Shown: positions 1 to 13,121, counted from the first letter of the stretch. The stretch is DNA of 58,418 bases from Prochlorococcus sp. AG-315-B03 (GCA_003283745.1 QBWA01000003.1:1-58418); one strand, 5' to 3'. Numbers and translations are program-made. The notes: generated by a model not told the origin, from the sequence alone.

Positions 1-2
1 AT

Positions 3-497
3 ACTATTGAAAGTTATAAAAATATTATTAATTATATTAAAGAAATGATACCTAATGCAGCTATTAGTGGTGATGCAATTGTTGCTTTTCCAGGAGAAAG
101 TGAAACTGATTTCGAACAAACCTTATCTATTATTAATGATATTAAATTTGACCATGTAAATACTGCAGCTTACTCTCCTAGGCCGAATACCCCAGCAGCT
201 TCTTGGCCTGATCAATTACCTGAAGAGACAAAAGTTAGGAGGTTAAGAGAAATAAATAATTTGGTAGAGAATATCGCCAAAGTAAGAAATGAAAGGTATA
301 GAGATTCATCTCAAGAAATACTTATTGAAAATATAAATCCCAAAGATAGTTCTCAGTTAATGGGGCGTACACGTACAAACCGCCTTACATTTTTCCCAAG
401 ATACTCAGAGAACGGAGAATTGCATCAGACTGGTGAACTTATTAAAGTAAAGATTAGTGATATACGTCCCTTTTCATTAACAGCAGATTTACTTTGA
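3..497 (+). CDS. miaB: tRNA-2-methylthio-N6-dimethylallyladenosine synthase MiaB, C-terminal part (5' end outside window)
   Basis: Frame is open from the window edge (TIESYKNIINYIKEMIPNAAISGDAIVAFPGESETDFEQT); radical SAM MTTase C-terminus plus TRAM-like tail (MGRTRTNRLTFF). Confidence 0.85.
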   Translation, partial: TIESYKNIINYIKEMIPNAAISGDAIVAFPGESETDFEQTLSIINDIKFDHVNTAAYSPRPNTPAASWPDQLPEETKVRRLREINNLVENIAKVRNERYRDSSQEILIENINPKDSSQLMGRTRTNRLTFFPRYSENGELHQTGELIKVKISDIRPFSLTADLL

Positions 498-552
498 GTT
501 TTTATTATTTCGGAAAGATAATGTCACCTAATAGGATATTTATTCTTTAAAT

Positions 553-1614
553 ATGTCAACCAACAAATTAATTATAGGCCTTGTTTTTGGTGGAAAATCT
601 AGGGAGCATGATGTCTCTATAAAATCTGCAAAAACTATTTTCAATGCTTTAAATCATTTGGAAAATAAAAAACGTTTTATAGCACGACCAATTTATATTG
701 ATAAATCTGGGTTTTGGCATGATTATGAATCTTCAGAATCTATTTTATTTAAAGAGAAAAAAAACTTACCCATTGCAGATAAGAAAGTAAATCTTATAAA
801 AAATTTTACTAATCTACCAAAACTAATTGAAGATATCGATATCTGGTTCCCTTCTCTTCATGGACCCAATGGCGAAGATGGTGTCATTCAAGGATTATTC
901 AAGTTAACTGGTAAGCCATTTGTTGGCTCGGGAGTTCTTGGATCAGCTTTAGGCATGGATAAAATAGCGATGAAAACAGTATTTAAGTCATATAATTTAC
1001 CTCAAGTTCCATATATAAGTTTAGATACGAATAATATTAACGACAGTTCATATATGAAATCTATTATTGAAGAAACGAATAAAATAATCAATTATCCTTG
1101 TTTTATAAAACCTGCAAATCTAGGATCTTCAGTAGGAATAACTAAAGCATATACAAAAGATGAGCTATTAAAAGGTATTGATCAAGCCTCTTTCTATGAC
1201 GACAGGCTTATAATAGAAAAAAATATAATAGGAAGAGAGTTGGAATGCGGAGTACTAGGTAAATCAATAATGAAAACATCAGTAGTTGGTGAAGTTAAAT
1301 TTGATTCTGATTGGTATAATTATGAAACAAAATATACTGAAGGTTTAAGTAAAACAATTATCCCTGCAGATCTCAACATTAAAATATCTAATGAAATTAA
1401 ATTATTATCACTAGAAGCGTGCAAAGCTATTAATGCTTATGGACTAGCAAGAGTGGATTTTTTTTATGAAGAAAATACTCAAAAAGTATATTTAAATGAA
1501 GTAAATACCTTGCCTGGCTTTACAAATACAAGTATGTATCCAATGTTATGGCAATCTTCTGGGTTAAAACTAGAAAAACTTGTTGCTAGTCTCTTAGACA
1601 TAGCTAGAGAATAA
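553..1614 (+). CDS. ddl: D-alanine--D-alanine ligase
   Basis: GKSREHDVSIKSAK, LHGPNGEDGVIQG, EVNTLPGFT motifs of Ddl ATP-grasp enzymes. Confidence 0.95.
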   Translation: MSTNKLIIGLVFGGKSREHDVSIKSAKTIFNALNHLENKKRFIARPIYIDKSGFWHDYESSESILFKEKKNLPIADKKVNLIKNFTNLPKLIEDIDIWFPSLHGPNGEDGVIQGLFKLTGKPFVGSGVLGSALGMDKIAMKTVFKSYNLPQVPYISLDTNNINDSSYMKSIIEETNKIINYPCFIKPANLGSSVGITKAYTKDELLKGIDQASFYDDRLIIEKNIIGRELECGVLGKSIMKTSVVGEVKFDSDWYNYETKYTEGLSKTIIPADLNIKISNEIKLLSLEACKAINAYGLARVDFFYEENTQKVYLNEVNTLPGFTNTSMYPMLWQSSGLKLEKLVASLLDIARE

Positions 1615-1650
1615 ATTAACCATGGGATCTAATACTCTTTTTTTCAAGCG

Positions 1651-2061
1651 ATGATTCACGGTCTTCTCTGGTTCCCTCTACTCATTGCTTTCGTGCTTCT
1701 AGCGGCACTTGGATGGCTAGAGAGAAGGCGTCAGGACCTCTACCGAAGTTGGGCAAAAGGATCAGAACTTGCCAAATTAGATGGTACAGGGGCGGCTCGT
1801 TTAAGAGATGGCTCTCTATCTTGGAGCAGTTTTGAAGCAGGAAGTTTCAAGGAAGAAGCAACTTTCGAAGTAAAGCAATTAGAAATGGTTGAATTAATGT
1901 CTCTAAGTTCAGGAGATGCTCCTCTTACACAAGAATCTCAAGGACGCTGTCGCCTTAGACTTATTGGGGCAGGCAAAGAAATAGATGTGCCTTTTTCAGA
2001 TGCAGAACGCGCTAGGCAATGGATGGATCAACTTATGTCGAGGGCTAGATGTGACTTGTGA
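1651..2061 (+). CDS. conserved cyanobacterial hypothetical protein with N-terminal TM helix
   Basis: 136-aa ORF between ddl and ftsQ; its stop overlaps the downstream GTG start (GTGA). Confidence 0.75.
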   Translation: MIHGLLWFPLLIAFVLLAALGWLERRRQDLYRSWAKGSELAKLDGTGAARLRDGSLSWSSFEAGSFKEEATFEVKQLEMVELMSLSSGDAPLTQESQGRCRLRLIGAGKEIDVPFSDAERARQWMDQLMSRARCDL

Positions 2062-2858
2062 ACAAACAAGAAAGAAGAAGAAGGTATCAAAAAAGGAATA
2101 AAAAAGTTATAAGTTTCTCGGAAAATAAAGACTTTCTAATTAAGATTTGGCGTTTATTATTCTTTTGCAGCATTTCAATTATTCTTATTATTTTATATTT
2201 AGACCAAGCTTGGAAGCCTATAGAATTAGAACAAATTACTATTACAGGCATTTCAGGACTAAGTAGAAAAGATATAGAAAAAGCTGCTATAAACTACTTT
2301 CCACGGAATTTACTAGAATCAAATCCTAAGGAAATAGAAGAATTACTATTAAGAAAATTACCAATTAAAGCCGTTTCAATTAATCGGCAATTCTTCCCAC
2401 CAAGTATTAATTTAAATATTTTAGAAAGAGAGCCAATTGCTTTTGCTAGTAGAACCTTACTTCATAAGACTGAAAAAGGAATGATTGATATAGAGGGATA
2501 TTGGATCCCATTAAAATCAGTACAAGAATCAAAAAAAAATAAAGTAAATATATCTATTGAAGGATGGAATCCCAATAGGACAAAAGAGATTACCTTAATA
2601 ATAAAAAATAGATTTAGTTTACGAAGCCAGCTTCAAAAAATAATCCTAAACCCCTATCAAGAAATCAGCATAAAAACTGATCAATTCAATTCAGTTTTAT
2701 TAGGTTCAAATACTGATCAGCTTATGGAGCAAATAAACAAACTAAACGTCCTTCAAGAATCATTACCAAATCTTTTAATCAACACAAAAGTAACCACGGT
2801 TGATTTGAGAGATCCCAGTAAACCAGAATTAAAAACAGAAAAGAAGCTTAAGGAATAA
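2058..2858 (+). CDS. ftsQ: FtsQ-like cell division protein (POTRA)
   Basis: Basic N-terminus, single TM, POTRA-like ITGISGLSRKDIEKAA; immediately upstream of ftsZ; GTG start. Confidence 0.8.
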   Translation: MNKQERRRRYQKRNKKVISFSENKDFLIKIWRLLFFCSISIILIILYLDQAWKPIELEQITITGISGLSRKDIEKAAINYFPRNLLESNPKEIEELLLRKLPIKAVSINRQFFPPSINLNILEREPIAFASRTLLHKTEKGMIDIEGYWIPLKSVQESKKNKVNISIEGWNPNRTKEITLIIKNRFSLRSQLQKIILNPYQEISIKTDQFNSVLLGSNTDQLMEQINKLNVLQESLPNLLINTKVTTVDLRDPSKPELKTEKKLKE

Positions 2859-3021
2859 AGGTTAAAGGCTTGCAATGACACGATTTTGCGCCAAGTAAAA
2901 AAAACCAGAAAGAAAAATCTTCTTAAATTATTAATTTAATTTTTAACTAATTTAAATCATTAATCCAACACAAACCTGAGATGCTGTTCATAATGCCCAA
3001 AAATAAGCTCTAATCCTGGAT

Positions 3022-4140
3022 ATGGTGATGGGAATCGGAAACAAATCTAGTTTCAACATGGATGAAGAAATCCTGCCCAGTCAATCTGCTCGTATTGAGG
3101 TAATTGGAGTAGGTGGGGGTGGAAGTAACGCCGTCAACAGAATGATTCTTAGTGATCTTGAGGGAGTCACATATCGAGTTCTAAATACAGATGCTCAAGC
3201 ACTTTTGCAATCCTCTGCAACTAATAGAGTTCAACTGGGTCAAGCCTTAACTAGAGGTTTAGGCGCTGGAGGAAACCCTAGTATTGGTCAAAAAGCCGCT
3301 GAAGAATCTAGAACAGACCTTCAACAATCACTAGAAGGTGTTGATCTAGTTTTCATTGCAGCAGGAATGGGAGGAGGTACTGGAACAGGCGCAGCACCTG
3401 TTGTTGCTGAGGTAGCAAAAGAAAGTGGTGCTTTAACTGTCGGTATCGTTACTAAGCCATTTGGATTTGAAGGTAAACGTCGACTAAGACAAGCAGATGA
3501 AGGCATTGCAAGACTTGCCGAAAATGTAGACACTTTGATAGTGATTCCAAACGACAGACTAAAGGATGTAATTGCAGGTGCTCCCCTTCAAGAGGCCTTC
3601 AGAAGTGCTGATGACGTTTTAAGAATGGGAGTAAAAGGAATAAGCGATATAATCACATGTCCTGGATTAGTAAACGTAGACTTTGCAGATGTTCGTTCTG
3701 TTATGACGGAGGCTGGAACAGCTCTTTTAGGAATTGGATTAGGTTCTGGACGATCAAGAGCTTTAGAAGCTGCTCAGGCAGCAATAAATAGTCCTCTTTT
3801 GGAGGCTGCTCGAATAGATGGAGCAAAAGGATGTGTAATAAATATCACTGGCGGAAAAGATATGACTCTTGAAGATATGACTTCGGCCTCTGAAGTAATT
3901 TATGAAGTAGTTGATCCAGAAGCAAATATTATTGTCGGAGCAGTTGTTGACGAAAGGCTTGAGGGTGAAATCCAAGTAACAGTTATTGCCACAGGATTTG
4001 ATAGCAATCAGTCTTACTCCAATCAGAGAACCAAAGCTAGACTTTCTCCTCAGTCACTTTATGAACAGAAAGAGGAAAGAGAGAGTGGTGCATCTATACC
4101 TGAATTTTTACGTCTCAGACAAATACGAAGAGACCCTTAG
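3022..4140 (+). CDS. ftsZ: cell division protein FtsZ
   Basis: [13 protein letters not shown], tubulin signature [32 protein letters not shown]. Confidence 0.98.
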   Translation: MVMGIGNKSSFNMDEEILPSQSARIEVIGVGGGGSNAVNRMILSDLEGVTYRVLNTDAQALLQSSATNRVQLGQALTRGLGAGGNPSIGQKAAEESRTDLQQSLEGVDLVFIAAGMGGGTGTGAAPVVAEVAKESGALTVGIVTKPFGFEGKRRLRQADEGIARLAENVDTLIVIPNDRLKDVIAGAPLQEAFRSADDVLRMGVKGISDIITCPGLVNVDFADVRSVMTEAGTALLGIGLGSGRSRALEAAQAAINSPLLEAARIDGAKGCVINITGGKDMTLEDMTSASEVIYEVVDPEANIIVGAVVDERLEGEIQVTVIATGFDSNQSYSNQRTKARLSPQSLYEQKEERESGASIPEFLRLRQIRRDP

Positions 4141-4153
4141 CTCAATTTAATTT

Positions 4154-4251
4154 GGTGACCCGGAGTCCACGCCTGCTTTGAGCATCCCTTATGGCTGCTA
4201 CCTTCCAGTCCTGACCAGATTTAGGCGTCAAAGCCGCATGGGGCCGAGTCA
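4154..4251 (-). ncRNA. ffs: bacterial small signal recognition particle RNA (4.5S / scRNA)
   Basis: Reverse complement contains the SRP RNA apical motif GGTCAGGACTGGAAGGTAGCAGCC, flanked by complementary arms (TGACTCGG...CCGGGTCA). Confidence 0.85.
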
Positions 4252-4292
4252 TTAGAATATTAGCAATATCCTTCCACGATATTAAAAATTAA

Positions 4293-5084
4293 ATGCTAAC
4301 CACAGATTTGGTTCGTTTAAAAGAACTTGGCACACCAATAATAGTTTTGACTGCTTGGGACGCAATTTCAGCATCAATAGTTGAAGCTTCAGGCGCAGAT
4401 GTAGTTCTTGTTGGCGATTCACTGGGAATGGTGGTTTTAGGCCATACAACTACACTTCCAGTAACAATTGATCAAATAATCCACCACACTCAAGCAGTTT
4501 GTAGAGGATTTTCTAAACCATTAGCAAAACAACCTTTGGTTATAGCTGATTTACCTTTTTTAAGTTATCAATGTGGTGAAGATAAGGCTGTAGAGGCTGC
4601 AGGTAGCATTTTAAAGAATTCATGTGCATCAGGAGTGAAGATTGAAGGTGCTGAACCTGAAACTCTTTTAGTTATTGAAAGATTTGTTCGAATGGGCATA
4701 CCAGTAATGGGTCATCTTGGATTAACCCCACAATCTGTGCATCTTCTTGGATACAAATCACAAGCTAGAGACAAAGAAAGCCAAGGGAAAATTTTCCAAG
4801 ATTCAAAAAAGCTTCAGAGCTCTGGATGCTTTGCGATTGTTTTAGAACATATTCCAGAAGAAATTGCAGGCCAAATAAAAAAGAATTTAAAAATACCTGT
4901 TATTGGAATTGGAGCAGGCAATCAATGTGATGGACAAGTTCGCGTTACAGCTGATCTCCTTGGACTTTCAAATAAACAGCCTCCATTTGCCAAACCATTA
5001 ATTTCAGGTCGAGAACTTTGCATTAATGCTCTTAAGAGCTGGGTTCAGAAACATCAGCGAAATGAACAGAATCCCACCACATAA
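4293..5084 (+). CDS. panB: 3-methyl-2-oxobutanoate hydroxymethyltransferase
   Basis: [57 protein letters not shown] motifs. Confidence 0.95.
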   Translation: MLTTDLVRLKELGTPIIVLTAWDAISASIVEASGADVVLVGDSLGMVVLGHTTTLPVTIDQIIHHTQAVCRGFSKPLAKQPLVIADLPFLSYQCGEDKAVEAAGSILKNSCASGVKIEGAEPETLLVIERFVRMGIPVMGHLGLTPQSVHLLGYKSQARDKESQGKIFQDSKKLQSSGCFAIVLEHIPEEIAGQIKKNLKIPVIGIGAGNQCDGQVRVTADLLGLSNKQPPFAKPLISGRELCINALKSWVQKHQRNEQNPTT

Positions 5085-6279
5085 ACATTTGAACCAGAAT
5101 CTGATTGCTGATTTGCATCCCATTAGGATCACTCAAAAAAAACCTGCCATTTTTTTCTAATAAAAAACCTTCATCCAGAAATTCTTGCCAATATGTTTGC
5201 AATAGTTTCAATTTTTGATTGCATTTTTCTTCAGTCCATCCTGAATATTTAGCAAGTTCTTCAAGATGAACACCTTCCCTTCTTCGTAAGCCAATCATCA
5301 AAAGCTCATCCAATGGCATTTTTCTAGAAGGATTATCAATTAATGAAGACTCTAATTCTATATTTTCTTGTTCTTCTATCCATTTTTTATATCCCAAAAT
5401 AGTTCGAGGCCGAGCAAATCTTTCACCCCATGGAGCACTTGTAGCGCCCATGCCAAAACCCCACCAACCACTGCCACTCCAATACATCCGATTATGACGA
5501 GAAGCATGACAGGGCAAACAGTAACTAGATATCTCGTAGCGGGAAAACCCTTTACTTTTTAAATAATTAGTAGTCTTCAAATTTATACTTGTAGCAATAA
5601 ATTCACTTGGAATATTTAACTCTCCTTTTTTATGCTTACGACCAAATACAGTCTCTGGTTCGATAGTGAGATCATAAATTGAAAGGTGAGGGACATCTGT
5701 TTGAACTGCTTGTTCCAATTCAAAGGACCATTGTTCAAGAGTTAATCCTGGAAGGTTTTCAATTAAATCAAGACTCCAACTTAATAAAAATCCCTTTTTA
5801 AATAATTCATCAACCAAGCTACAGGCTTCAATAAGTTCATCCATATTATGTTTTCTACCTATTGAAGCCAAAGTCTTGTCATCAAAAGACTGTGCACCCA
5901 GACTCAATCTATTAATTCCAATTTGTAGATATTCCTTAAGATCATTTTCTGAAAAAGTTGCAGGATCAACCTCCATAGTGAGTTCAGCACCATTTTGAAA
6001 TCCAAACTTTTTCTGGAGATGTTTCAGTAACTCATAGACTTCATCCTTATTTAATAAAGAAGGAGTTCCACCACCCAAATAAATAGTCGATAATGGAGGT
6101 CCTTTTGGAGCTATTGAAATCTCCCTATGAAGAAGATTCAAATATGAGTTAATAGAGGTTTTTCCTGGACCGCCAAGAATTTCAGCGCTATTACCTAATG
6201 GGATAATAGAAAAGTCACAGTAAAAACATCTTTTGTGGCAAAAAGGGATATGCAAATATGCACTTCTTGGAGGCTTCAC
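5032..6279 (-). CDS. hemW: HemW/HemN-like radical SAM protein (oxygen-independent coproporphyrinogen III oxidase-like)
   Basis: [17 protein letters not shown] (CxxxCxxC), [28 protein letters not shown]. Confidence 0.9.
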   Translation of the reverse strand: MKPPRSAYLHIPFCHKRCFYCDFSIIPLGNSAEILGGPGKTSINSYLNLLHREISIAPKGPPLSTIYLGGGTPSLLNKDEVYELLKHLQKKFGFQNGAELTMEVDPATFSENDLKEYLQIGINRLSLGAQSFDDKTLASIGRKHNMDELIEACSLVDELFKKGFLLSWSLDLIENLPGLTLEQWSFELEQAVQTDVPHLSIYDLTIEPETVFGRKHKKGELNIPSEFIATSINLKTTNYLKSKGFSRYEISSYCLPCHASRHNRMYWSGSGWWGFGMGATSAPWGERFARPRTILGYKKWIEEQENIELESSLIDNPSRKMPLDELLMIGLRRREGVHLEELAKYSGWTEEKCNQKLKLLQTYWQEFLDEGFLLEKNGRFFLSDPNGMQISNQILVQMFMWWDSVHFADVSEPSS

Positions 6280-6390
6280 AATTTCACAGCTGGCAGTCCC
6301 AACTCCAAAAGATGATCGTTTTTACAACCCAAATCTGTGAAAATGAAGAAAGCTTTAGGAAAAATGAATAAGGAAGAATAACCTGAGTAC

Positions 6391-7506
6391 ATGGCAGACC
6401 TATTAATCCTGGTTTTATTTTTCATTTCAGGTGCTATCACCGGATGGATTGGAGTTGATTGGTTACCTAGGGAGACTTTAGACCAAATTACTAATATAAA
6501 AAATTTAAAAATTGCTTTAGCTGGATTAATAGCCTTAATTGGTCTTTTAATAGCTTTTATTTTTCAGCAATTTAGAAATAAATTAATTCAACAAACAAGA
6601 ACTATGCCTACTGACTTATTAATCAGTAGGTCAATAGGATTAATACTTGGGCTAGTAATAGCTAACCTTTTATTAGCACCTATTTTACTTTTACCATTAC
6701 CAGAAGAATTATTTTTTGCAAAACCTATTTATACAGTTCTTAGCAATATTTTCTTTGGTTTACTTGGATATAATTTAGCTGATGTTCATGGAAGGACTAT
6801 TCTTCGTCTATTCAATCCAAATAGTACTGAAGCCCTATTAATTGCAGATGGAGTTTTAACTCCTGCAACTGCAAAAGTGTTAGATACTAGCGTAATAATA
6901 GATGGTCGAATTCAGGCCTTGCTTGGTTTTGGTTTAATAGAAGGGCAAGTAATAGTTGCCCAATCAGTAATTGACGAACTGCAGAAGTTATCAGACTCAA
7001 GTAACAACGAGAAAAGAGGGAAAGGCAGAAGAGGTCTTAATTTATTAAACCAACTAAGAGAATCTTATGGAAGAAGGTTAGTTATAAACAGTACCAAATA
7101 CGAAGGTGATGGAACCGATGACATTCTTCTAAAATTAACTTCTGATATAGGAGGAATATTAATCACTGTTGATTACAACTTATCTCAAGTAGCACAAGTA
7201 CAAGAAATAAAAGTCTTAAACCTTAGTGACCTAGTTCTTGCCGTCAGACCTGAAGTACAACCTGGTGAAAAATTAAATCTAAAAGTAGTCAGAGAAGGAA
7301 AAGAGAATTCCCAAGGAATTGCCTATCTAGAAGATGGAACAATGGTTGTTATAGAAGAAGGTCGACAATGGATTGGCAAAAGGATAGAAGTTGTTGTAAC
7401 TGGAGCATTGCAGACTCCTACAGGAAGAATGGTCTTTAGCAGGGCTACAAATGATCAGCCCCCAAACAAATTTGACTCAAGAAAAGCCTCTAAGGGCAAG
7501 ATCTAG
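6391..7506 (+). CDS. PIN/TRAM domain membrane protein (YacL-like)
   Basis: Four TM segments, then PIN domain DTSVIIDGRI...VIDELQKLSDSSNNEKRGKGRRGL and C-terminal TRAM-like domain. Confidence 0.85.
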   Translation: MADLLILVLFFISGAITGWIGVDWLPRETLDQITNIKNLKIALAGLIALIGLLIAFIFQQFRNKLIQQTRTMPTDLLISRSIGLILGLVIANLLLAPILLLPLPEELFFAKPIYTVLSNIFFGLLGYNLADVHGRTILRLFNPNSTEALLIADGVLTPATAKVLDTSVIIDGRIQALLGFGLIEGQVIVAQSVIDELQKLSDSSNNEKRGKGRRGLNLLNQLRESYGRRLVINSTKYEGDGTDDILLKLTSDIGGILITVDYNLSQVAQVQEIKVLNLSDLVLAVRPEVQPGEKLNLKVVREGKENSQGIAYLEDGTMVVIEEGRQWIGKRIEVVVTGALQTPTGRMVFSRATNDQPPNKFDSRKASKGKI

Positions 7507-7541
7507 CTAGGCTCAAACCCAAGAGGTCTTTAGCTTCTCAT

Positions 7542-8213
7542 ATGACTGTATCCGCTCCTTATTATGGCGACTCTGCTGTAATGAGAACTCCACCACCTGA
7601 TCTACCTTCTCTTCTTTTAAAAGAAAGAATTGTATACCTGGGCTTGCCTTTATTCTCTGATGATGATGCCAAAAGGCAGCTTGGAATGAATGTTACAGAG
7701 CTAATTATTGCTCAACTTCTATTTTTAGAATTTGATAACGCTGAAAAACCAATATATTTCTATATAAATTCCACTGGCACAAGCTGGTATACAGGGGATG
7801 CTATTGGTTTTGAGACTGAAGCTTTTGCAATTTGCGACACCCTTCGATACGTGAAACCACCTGTTCACACGATATGTATTGGACAAGCAATGGGTACAGC
7901 AGCCGTAATCCTTTCAGGAGGAACGAAAGGACAAAGAGCAGCTTTACCTCATGCTTCGATAGTTCTTCACCAACCTAGAAGTGGGGCACAAGGCCAAGCC
8001 ACCGATATCCAGATCAGGGCAACGGAAGTAATACACAATAAAAAGGCAATGCTGGAAATTCTTAGTCAAAATACTGGAAAAAGTGTTGCGCAATTATCAA
8101 AAGATTCAGATCGAATGAGCTATTTAAATCCTTATGAAGCTGTTGAATATGGCCTTATTGATCGAGTGTTAACAAGTAGAAAAGACTCACCTTCTCAAAC
8201 ACCTCTAACCTAA
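7542..8213 (+). CDS. clpR: ClpR, ClpP-like subunit lacking the catalytic serine
   Basis: ClpP fold homology; TICIGQAMGTAAVILSGG aligns to [18 protein letters not shown] of the adjacent ClpP with Ser replaced by Gly. Confidence 0.9.
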   Translation: MTVSAPYYGDSAVMRTPPPDLPSLLLKERIVYLGLPLFSDDDAKRQLGMNVTELIIAQLLFLEFDNAEKPIYFYINSTGTSWYTGDAIGFETEAFAICDTLRYVKPPVHTICIGQAMGTAAVILSGGTKGQRAALPHASIVLHQPRSGAQGQATDIQIRATEVIHNKKAMLEILSQNTGKSVAQLSKDSDRMSYLNPYEAVEYGLIDRVLTSRKDSPSQTPLT

Positions 8214-8280
8214 AAATTAATCTTCAATCCAAGGATCTAACTATCTTTTGTTCTCATTTTAATTCTTTATTATTTTCATC

Positions 8281-8883
8281 ATGCCAATAGGTACTCCAAG
8301 CGTTCCATACCGTCTTCCTGGAAGTCAATATGAAAGATGGGTGGACATATACACCAGACTTGGTGCAGAACGGATTTTATTTCTTGGACAAGAGGTTAAC
8401 GACGGTATTGCGAATAGTCTCGTAGCTCAAATGCTTTATTTAGATTCAGATGATAGTAGCAAGCCTATCTATGTCTATATAAATAGCCCAGGAGGATCTG
8501 TGACTGCGGGTTTAGCTATTTACGACACTATGAAATATGTCAAAAGCGATATTGTCACCATATGCGTTGGTTTGGCCGCATCAATGGGTGCATTTTTATT
8601 ATCCGCAGGAACGAAAGGGAAAAGACTAGCTCTTCCTCACAGCAGAATTATGATCCACCAACCACTTGGGGGTACAGCGCAAAGACAGGCAAGCGACATT
8701 GAGATTGAAGCACGTGAAATTCTTCGGATAAAAGAAATGCTTAATAAATCAATGGCAGAAATGACAGGACAAACATTCGAAAAAATTGAAAAAGATACTG
8801 ACCGAGATTACTTTTTAAGTGCTGAAGAAGCTAAAAACTATGGATTAATAGACAGAGTGATTACTCATCCAAGCGAAAGTTAG
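8281..8883 (+). CDS. clpP: ATP-dependent Clp protease proteolytic subunit (ClpP3-type)
   Basis: [28 protein letters not shown]; intact Ser/His motifs. Confidence 0.95.
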   Translation: MPIGTPSVPYRLPGSQYERWVDIYTRLGAERILFLGQEVNDGIANSLVAQMLYLDSDDSSKPIYVYINSPGGSVTAGLAIYDTMKYVKSDIVTICVGLAASMGAFLLSAGTKGKRLALPHSRIMIHQPLGGTAQRQASDIEIEAREILRIKEMLNKSMAEMTGQTFEKIEKDTDRDYFLSAEEAKNYGLIDRVITHPSES

Positions 8884-8971
8884 ATTAAAATGAAGTTGAA
8901 TTTAGCTTCAAAATACTCATTATGAATATTGAGATTTCTCAATATAATTTATAAATTTTTGCCCATACTGA

Positions 8972-11058
<2,087 letters not shown>

Positions 11059-11060
11059 AA

Positions 11061-11813
11061 TTAAAAAGCTCCTCTATCCATTGGGAAAAGTAGAACTCCA
11101 AAAGTCAACATAATTATTTCCAAGTCAAGTTTAAAATTCCTATTTCTGGCATAGATTAAATCTAATTCTATTCTTTTTTTATAACTAAGATTATTTCTTC
11201 CACTAACTTGCCAAAGTCCTGTCAAGCCAGGTCTTACGGAAATAACCTCATCCATAAAAAGACTATATTTTCTAATCTCATTTTCAACAACAGGTCTTGG
11301 CCCCACAACACTCATCTCACCTTTCAAAACATTAAAGAATTGAGGCAATTCGTCTAAACTAGACCTTCTAAGGAATCTACCTAGTCTTGTAATTCTAGGA
11401 TCATTTCTCAGCTTGAAATCTTTTTCAAACTCTTTTTTCATTAAAGGGTATTTTTCCAATAAATTTGGAAGAATTGTGTCAGCATTTTTATACATTGTGC
11501 GGAACTTTATACAACCAAACTTTCTATAGTTTCTACCTACTCTTTCTTGAATATAGAAAATAGATCCAGGAGAACTAAATCTTACGAAAATTGCTAAAAG
11601 TAGAAAAATTGGAGATCCTAAAATTATTACTAGTAAAGAAAAAACAACATCACCTATTCTTTTCAGAGTTCGTCCTGATCTACTTTGATTTCTTATTAAC
11701 TCAGAGGCCTGTAAAGTTGAAGGTTCTTTCGAAATTACTTCAAAAGGAATTTGTGGTGAGCCTTTTCTAAACTCAGACCATCGCAATAAAGATTTGCCTG
11801 AATTATTTGGCAC
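11061..11813 (-). CDS. undecaprenyl-phosphate sugar phosphotransferase (bacterial sugar transferase family)
   Basis: KRIGDVVFSLLVIILGSPIFLLLAIFVRFSSPGSIFYIQERVGRNYRKFGCIKFRTM, RRSSLDELPQFFNVLKGEMSVVGPRP, RPGLTGLWQVSGR. Confidence 0.93.
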   Translation of the reverse strand: MPNNSGKSLLRWSEFRKGSPQIPFEVISKEPSTLQASELIRNQSRSGRTLKRIGDVVFSLLVIILGSPIFLLLAIFVRFSSPGSIFYIQERVGRNYRKFGCIKFRTMYKNADTILPNLLEKYPLMKKEFEKDFKLRNDPRITRLGRFLRRSSLDELPQFFNVLKGEMSVVGPRPVVENEIRKYSLFMDEVISVRPGLTGLWQVSGRNNLSYKKRIELDLIYARNRNFKLDLEIIMLTFGVLLFPMDRGAF

Positions 11814-11882
11814 AAATTATTGAGTTATGTACTCATGACTTACACAAATTTAATACGATTATCTTAATTAGGAAAGTTTTGA

Positions 11883-13121
11883 TCAAATCTTAAGGTCACT
11901 AGTATCAATGTCACAAGAATGATTGAATGCACTCCATGCTCTATTCAAGGCTTTTTCTAAACCAGAATTAAAAGCATCTAGAGAGAATGTGTTAGCCCAA
12001 TTTCTAATAAGTTCAGAATTCATATCTCTCCAAAGCTTTTTATCCCTAAACAATTCAACTGAATCAACTAAAGACTTCACTGTTTGCTCATGAAACAAAA
12101 CTCCTGTTGCATTATAAGGGTCAAGCTCAAAACATTTAACTGTATCTAAAATGCCCCCTTTAGCTAAAGCTATTACAGGTGCTCCTGCCGCCATAGCCTC
12201 AACAGGTGCTATTCCAAAGTCCTCAATGCCTGCGTACACAAAGGCTCTACAATGTTCCATTAAATCTGTAACAATTTCCATACTTTGATATCCCATAATA
12301 TTTATTGTGGGACCTGCTATTTTTTCTAAATATCTTTTTTCAACTCCATCTCCCACAACAATTAAGGGCAATTTAAGTTGATTAAAAGCTCTAACAACCA
12401 GGTCAACTCTTTTGTTAGGAACTAATCGGCAAATACAAAGATAAAAATCATCCCTTGGCTTATTCCATGAAAAACGCTCAACCGATACTGGTGGATGAAG
12501 GACCTGTGAAGTTCTTCTCCAATATTTTGAAATTCTCTTTGCCGTAAAACTAGAATTGGCAAGTAAATAATCAACTCTTAAACTACTCAATTGATCCCAT
12601 TGCCTCAAAGAATGCAGTTGCCATCTGATAAATGGTTCTAAACCAATTTTCTTCAAGAAAGATCGTTTCATATAAATATTCATCTGGTCCCATGCATACC
12701 TCACAGGGGTGTGCACATAACTCATATGCATCTGGTCTGGTGAAGTTAATACTCCCTTAGCAACAAGATGACTACTGCTAATTACTAATGGATAATCTTC
12801 CAAATCCAATTGCTCAATCGCAAAAGGTAAAAGAGGTAAGTATTGCTGAACATGTGATATCCCGAATGGTAATTTCTGAATAAAGCTAGTTTCAACTGGT
12901 CTATTAAACAACCAACTCCCTTCTAACGAACTTTCACCATCAACTAAGGCAAATAAATCCGGTTTATGAGCTACATCGGTCAACATCTCATCTATAGCTT
13001 TAACAACATTTTCAGCACCACCAAAAGACCTAGGAGAAAACCATTCATGTACAAGTGCAATATTCTCAGGAAGATCTGAAGACGTATTTTTAATCAAAAT
13101 AAACCTTTTTATCCTTTTCAA
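11883..13121 (-). CDS. glycosyltransferase family 1/4 (GT-B)
   Basis: HEWFSPRSFGGAENV, ICRLVPNKRVDLVVRAF, IEDFGIAPVEAMAAGAPVIALAKGG. Confidence 0.9.
   Translation of the reverse strand: MKRIKRFILIKNTSSDLPENIALVHEWFSPRSFGGAENVVKAIDEMLTDVAHKPDLFALVDGESSLEGSWLFNRPVETSFIQKLPFGISHVQQYLPLLPFAIEQLDLEDYPLVISSSHLVAKGVLTSPDQMHMSYVHTPVRYAWDQMNIYMKRSFLKKIGLEPFIRWQLHSLRQWDQLSSLRVDYLLANSSFTAKRISKYWRRTSQVLHPPVSVERFSWNKPRDDFYLCICRLVPNKRVDLVVRAFNQLKLPLIVVGDGVEKRYLEKIAGPTINIMGYQSMEIVTDLMEHCRAFVYAGIEDFGIAPVEAMAAGAPVIALAKGGILDTVKCFELDPYNATGVLFHEQTVKSLVDSVELFRDKKLWRDMNSELIRNWANTFSLDAFNSGLEKALNRAWSAFNHSCDIDTSDLKI

Noticed and set aside
3321-3533. Antisense ORFs inside ftsZ (3321-3533 and 3763-3975, minus)
   Set aside because: Fully contained in the highly conserved ftsZ CDS; no recognisable domain; typical shadow ORFs.
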